A DNA stretch of 8,376 nucleotides. It comes from Sphingomonadales bacterium UBA6171 (GTDB taxonomy: Bacteria > Pseudomonadota > Alphaproteobacteria > Sphingomonadales > Sphingomonadaceae). Below, in pieces: positions 6,421-8,376 of this stretch (the stretch's first letter is position 1; every line of letters begins with the position of its first letter). The notes beneath the pieces are model-generated. The model saw only the letters and a list, made by a program, of their open reading frames with translations. It ran no database searches and was not told where the DNA came from. A program made the translations under genes and the position numbers. Where the stretch lies: the NCBI GenBank assembly GCA_002422985.1, contig DITZ01000017.1, positions 1-8,376 on the forward strand, read 5' to 3'.

Positions 6421-6770
6421 GGCAGTGCCCCAAGCTGCTGCTTTACTCATGGGGTCAGGGCGGGAATCAGGCCGCCGGCTGAGAGAGAGACGGCAAAAGC
6501 CGAATCGATTCCTGCCGGAGCACTCCGTCGGACAACATGACAATCAGAGAGGGCCAGACGATCATGGGGCAAGCGCAGCGCGGGAATGACAGCCAGCCGA
6601 TGGCCAGCCGATTCACCTCCCCCCGATTGTTCCGGTTCCGGCTTTCTGCTTCCGCTTCACGGTTCAGGATCACGGCCCGATACCGGGGGTAGCGCCACAG
6701 CAGCCGACATTCAGGGGGGCTTTCCGGCCCGCCCGTGCCACCATCGATACAGTCAGGCCGTTTTCCCACC
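6421..6770. other. GC-rich stretch before dnaA, probable leader, no gene found
   Basis: This 350-base stretch lies between the AT-rich island and the dnaA start. Open frames across it are short or antisense with no recognisable protein. It contains a short GA repeat (6481-6490), a 10-base palindrome GAATCGATTC (6502-6511), a small dyad CGGAG-CA-CTCCG (6516-6527), and CCCG/CGGG (6676-6679 with 6684-6687). If dnaA is transcribed from the AT-rich island, this would be an unusually long untranslated leader. Confidence 0.4.
6502..6511. promoter_or_regulatory. Palindromic pair of GANTC methylation sites upstream of dnaA
   Basis: GAATC and GATTC abut to make the perfect palindrome GAATCGATTC. GANTC is the target of CcrM, the cell-cycle DNA methyltransferase of many alphaproteobacteria. 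Other GANTC sites in the gap lie at 6232, 6290, 6464 and 6610, with one more inside the start of dnaA at 6804. Methylation and regulation here are inferred, not shown. Confidence 0.4.
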
Positions 6771-8204
6771 ATGAACAGCAGTTCACCCATGCGCGCCGCC
6801 GCCGATTCGCCTGACTTCGGCGCTTCGCCTGACTTTGGCGCTTCGGCCCCGGTTTCAGAGGAGCTGGCGCGCGCCTGGGGGCTGGTGCGCGCGCATCTGC
6901 TGGCCGAATGCGGCGCCAGGGCGTTCAACAGCTGGCTGAAGCCGCTGCATCTGTGTGGCCTCGATTCGGGCCTGGAGGGCCAGGAGCTGCGCCTGTCGGT
7001 GCCGTCGCACTTCATGGCCGAATGGGTGCGCAACAATTTTGCCGAGCGTATCCGCCTCGCCTTTGCCGTGCATCTGCCCATGCTGCGCAGCGTCGCCATC
7101 GAGGTTGCCCCCGGCCGCATCGCCGACGAACCGGCGGACGGGCCGGGCGGGCTGCCGGTGCCTGCCCCCGTCGCCGCCTTCGAGCCGCGCTATAGTTTCG
7201 ATCGCTTCGTCGTCGGCAAGTCCAACGAGCTGGCCTTCAATGCGGCGCAGGCGATGGCGTCTGCCGTCACGTCCGGCGGCAATGCCGGTTTCAACCCGCT
7301 GTTCCTGCATGGCGGCACCGGGCTGGGCAAAACCCATCTGATGCATGCCATCGGTTCGGCCGTGCTGCGCGCCCGCCCTTCGGCGCAGGTGATTTACCTG
7401 TCGGCCGAACGCTTCATGGTGGATTTCCTTGCTGCGCTGCGCGCCCGCGACACCATCAGCTTCAAGCAGCGGCTGCGGTCGGCGGATCTGCTGATGGTGG
7501 ATGATGTGCAGTTCATCGCCGGCAAGGATTCCACGCAGGAGGAATTTTTCCACACGATGAACGAGATTATCTCGGCCGGAAAATGGCTGGTGATCTCGGC
7601 CGATCGATCGCCGCAGAATCTGGAAGGCATCGAATCGCGCATCCTGTCGCGCCTCGCCTGGGGACTGGTGGCCGACATTAATCCGGCGGATTTCGAGCTG
7701 CGCTACAATATCCTGCGCACCAAGATCGGCTCCATGCCGCACGCCGATGTGCCGGACGAGGTGATCCAGTTCCTTGCCCGCAAGATCGTGGCGAATGTCC
7801 GCGAGCTGGAAGGCGCGCTGAACCGGGTGATCGCCTATGGCACGCTGGTCAACCGCCGGGTGGATATGGACTTCACCCGCGAAGTGCTGGCCGACGTGCT
7901 GCGGGCGCATTCCCGCCGGCTGACCATCGACGAAATCCAGCGCCGGGTGGCGGACCATTATCAGCTGAAGCTGAACGATCTGATGTCGCCGCGCCGCGCG
8001 CGCGAAGTGGCCCGCCCGCGCCAGGTGGCCATGTATCTCGCCAAGATGCTGACGCCGCGCTCCCTGCCGGAAATCGGCCGGCGCTTTGGCGGCCGCGATC
8101 ACACCACCGTGATGCACGCCGTGAAGCGCATCGAGGCGCTGCGCGCGACGGACCATGATCTGGATCGGGATATCGCGCTGCTGCGGCGGCAATTGGACGG
8201 TTAG
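6771..8204 (+). CDS. dnaA: Chromosomal replication initiator protein DnaA
   Basis: The protein has 477 residues from the ATG at 6771. DnaA is the AAA+ ATPase that binds DnaA boxes, melts the origin and loads the helicase. Domain I (about 30-105) contains the FNSWLKPL motif. A short, variable domain II is followed by domain III from YSFDRFVVGKSNELA (about 151), with Walker A GGTGLGKT (181-188), Walker B LLMVDD (240-245), the arginine-finger region ESRILSRLAWGL (288-299) and sensor 2 NVRELEGAL (342-350). Domain IV ends with the DNA-binding signature GGRDHTTVMHAVKR (440-453). The start is uncertain: an in-frame GTG at 6735 adds 12 residues and an ATG at 6789 removes 6; none has a well-spaced ribosome binding site. 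The N-terminus before domain I is a low-complexity extension holding a duplicated SPDFGA unit. rpsT lies upstream; a large inverted-repeat element follows 2 bases after the stop. Confidence 0.95.
   Translation: MNSSSPMRAAADSPDFGASPDFGASAPVSEELARAWGLVRAHLLAECGARAFNSWLKPLHLCGLDSGLEGQELRLSVPSHFMAEWVRNNFAERIRLAFAVHLPMLRSVAIEVAPGRIADEPADGPGGLPVPAPVAAFEPRYSFDRFVVGKSNELAFNAAQAMASAVTSGGNAGFNPLFLHGGTGLGKTHLMHAIGSAVLRARPSAQVIYLSAERFMVDFLAALRARDTISFKQRLRSADLLMVDDVQFIAGKDSTQEEFFHTMNEIISAGKWLVISADRSPQNLEGIESRILSRLAWGLVADINPADFELRYNILRTKIGSMPHADVPDEVIQFLARKIVANVRELEGALNRVIAYGTLVNRRVDMDFTREVLADVLRAHSRRLTIDEIQRRVADHYQLKLNDLMSPRRAREVARPRQVAMYLAKMLTPRSLPEIGRRFGGRDHTTVMHAVKRIEALRATDHDLDRDIALLRRQLDG
6806..6841 (+). 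repeat. Two-copy 18-base tandem repeat in the dnaA N-terminus
   Basis: TTCGCCTGACTTCGGCGC (6806-6823) is repeated directly at 6824-6841 with one change (C6818 becomes T6836, silent), and a third partial copy (TTCGG) begins at 6842. The unit length keeps the frame and gives two SPDFGA copies at about residues 13-24 of DnaA, in the poorly conserved tail before domain I. Confidence 0.85.
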
Positions 8205-8206
8205 GC

Positions 8207-8350
8207 GGGGCGGGCCGCCATTCTGTCCATGGCGGGCTGCAAAGCGCGATTTTTTTGCGCTCCGGTGCTCACGTGCGTTAAGCACGCTGCGCTCCGCTGC
8301 TCAAAAATCCCACTTTTCGCCACGCCCTGAACAGAATGGCGGCCCGCCCC
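8207..8350. repeat. 144-base element with perfect 20-base terminal inverted repeats, REP/MITE-like
   Basis: Bases 8207-8226 are the exact reverse complement of 8331-8350. Nested inside are GATTTTT (8249-8255) paired with AAAAATC (8303-8309), and CGTGC (8272-8276) paired with GCACG (8282-8286) around a 5-base loop. The core also holds a 16-base direct repeat differing at one base (8256-8271 and 8288-8303, TGCGCTCCG-G/C-TGCTCA). No open frame of note is present. It begins 2 bases after the dnaA stop, so its transcript would fold strongly and may act as the dnaA terminator. The core resembles a dispersed palindromic repeat I recall from sphingomonad intergenic regions. No clear target-site duplication is visible. 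Confidence 0.7.
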
Positions 8351-8376
8351 CGGCGGGCTGCTGACCCCATTACCGC

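Noticed and set aside
6479..6492. GGCTGAGAGAGAGA resembling the CTGAGA element of a TPP riboswitch
   Set aside because: The downstream conserved parts (ACCC, GAACCTGAT, TAATACC) are absent and dnaA is not a thiamin gene.
6215..6589. 124-residue open frame in the rpsT-dnaA gap
   Set aside because: It begins in the loop of the terminator-like hairpin, has no ribosome binding site, and the protein shows no recognisable pattern.
6066..6770. Replication origin next to dnaA
   Set aside because: The gap is AT-rich and long, but no cluster of TTATCCACA-type boxes was found; the best are 7 of 9 (6315-6323 and 6123-6131, both minus).
6855..8285. Long open frame antisense to dnaA
   Set aside because: It mirrors the dnaA codon structure in GC-rich DNA, is rich in H, R, Q and G, and shows no domain; DnaA on the plus strand is unambiguous.

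Overview
The window is GC-rich chromosomal DNA that looks alphaproteobacterial, most probably Sphingomonadales. This rests on the mutM / rpsT / dnaA order with ubiE-ubiB divergent from mutM, the style of the DnaA and UbiB proteins, and GANTC (CcrM-type) sites upstream of dnaA. No species can be named from the sequence alone. Most of it is a housekeeping block. I see no phage, transposase, CRISPR array, tRNA or rRNA.

Layout: (1) 1-186, the 3' end of gyrB, followed 13 bases later by a small exported protein of unknown function (200-667). (2) A long hairpin (668-725) between that gene and a convergent PuuD-like membrane protein (726-1316, minus). (3) A divergent EamA/DMT transporter (1428-2297). 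(4) About 240 bases with no gene (2298-2535). (5) The ubiquinone genes ubiE and ubiB on the minus strand (4814 down to 2536). (6) Divergent mutM (4887-5714), then rpsT (5802-6065). (7) A 705-base gap (6066-6770) with a terminator-like hairpin, a sharply AT-rich island and several GANTC sites. (8) dnaA (6771-8204). (9) A 144-base element bounded by perfect 20-base inverted repeats (8207-8350).

Functionally the genes cover DNA replication and topology (dnaA, gyrB), repair of oxidised bases (mutM), translation (rpsT), and ubiquinone synthesis (ubiE, ubiB). Two accessory membrane proteins and one exported unknown sit between gyrB and the ubiquinone genes. Placing gyrB and dnaA about 6.6 kb apart suggests proximity to a replication-related chromosomal region, but I find no convincing DnaA-box cluster, so no origin is claimed.

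No clearly new multi-gene system is present. The best leads are non-coding: the inverted-repeat element after dnaA, and the AT-rich, GANTC-bearing region before it.
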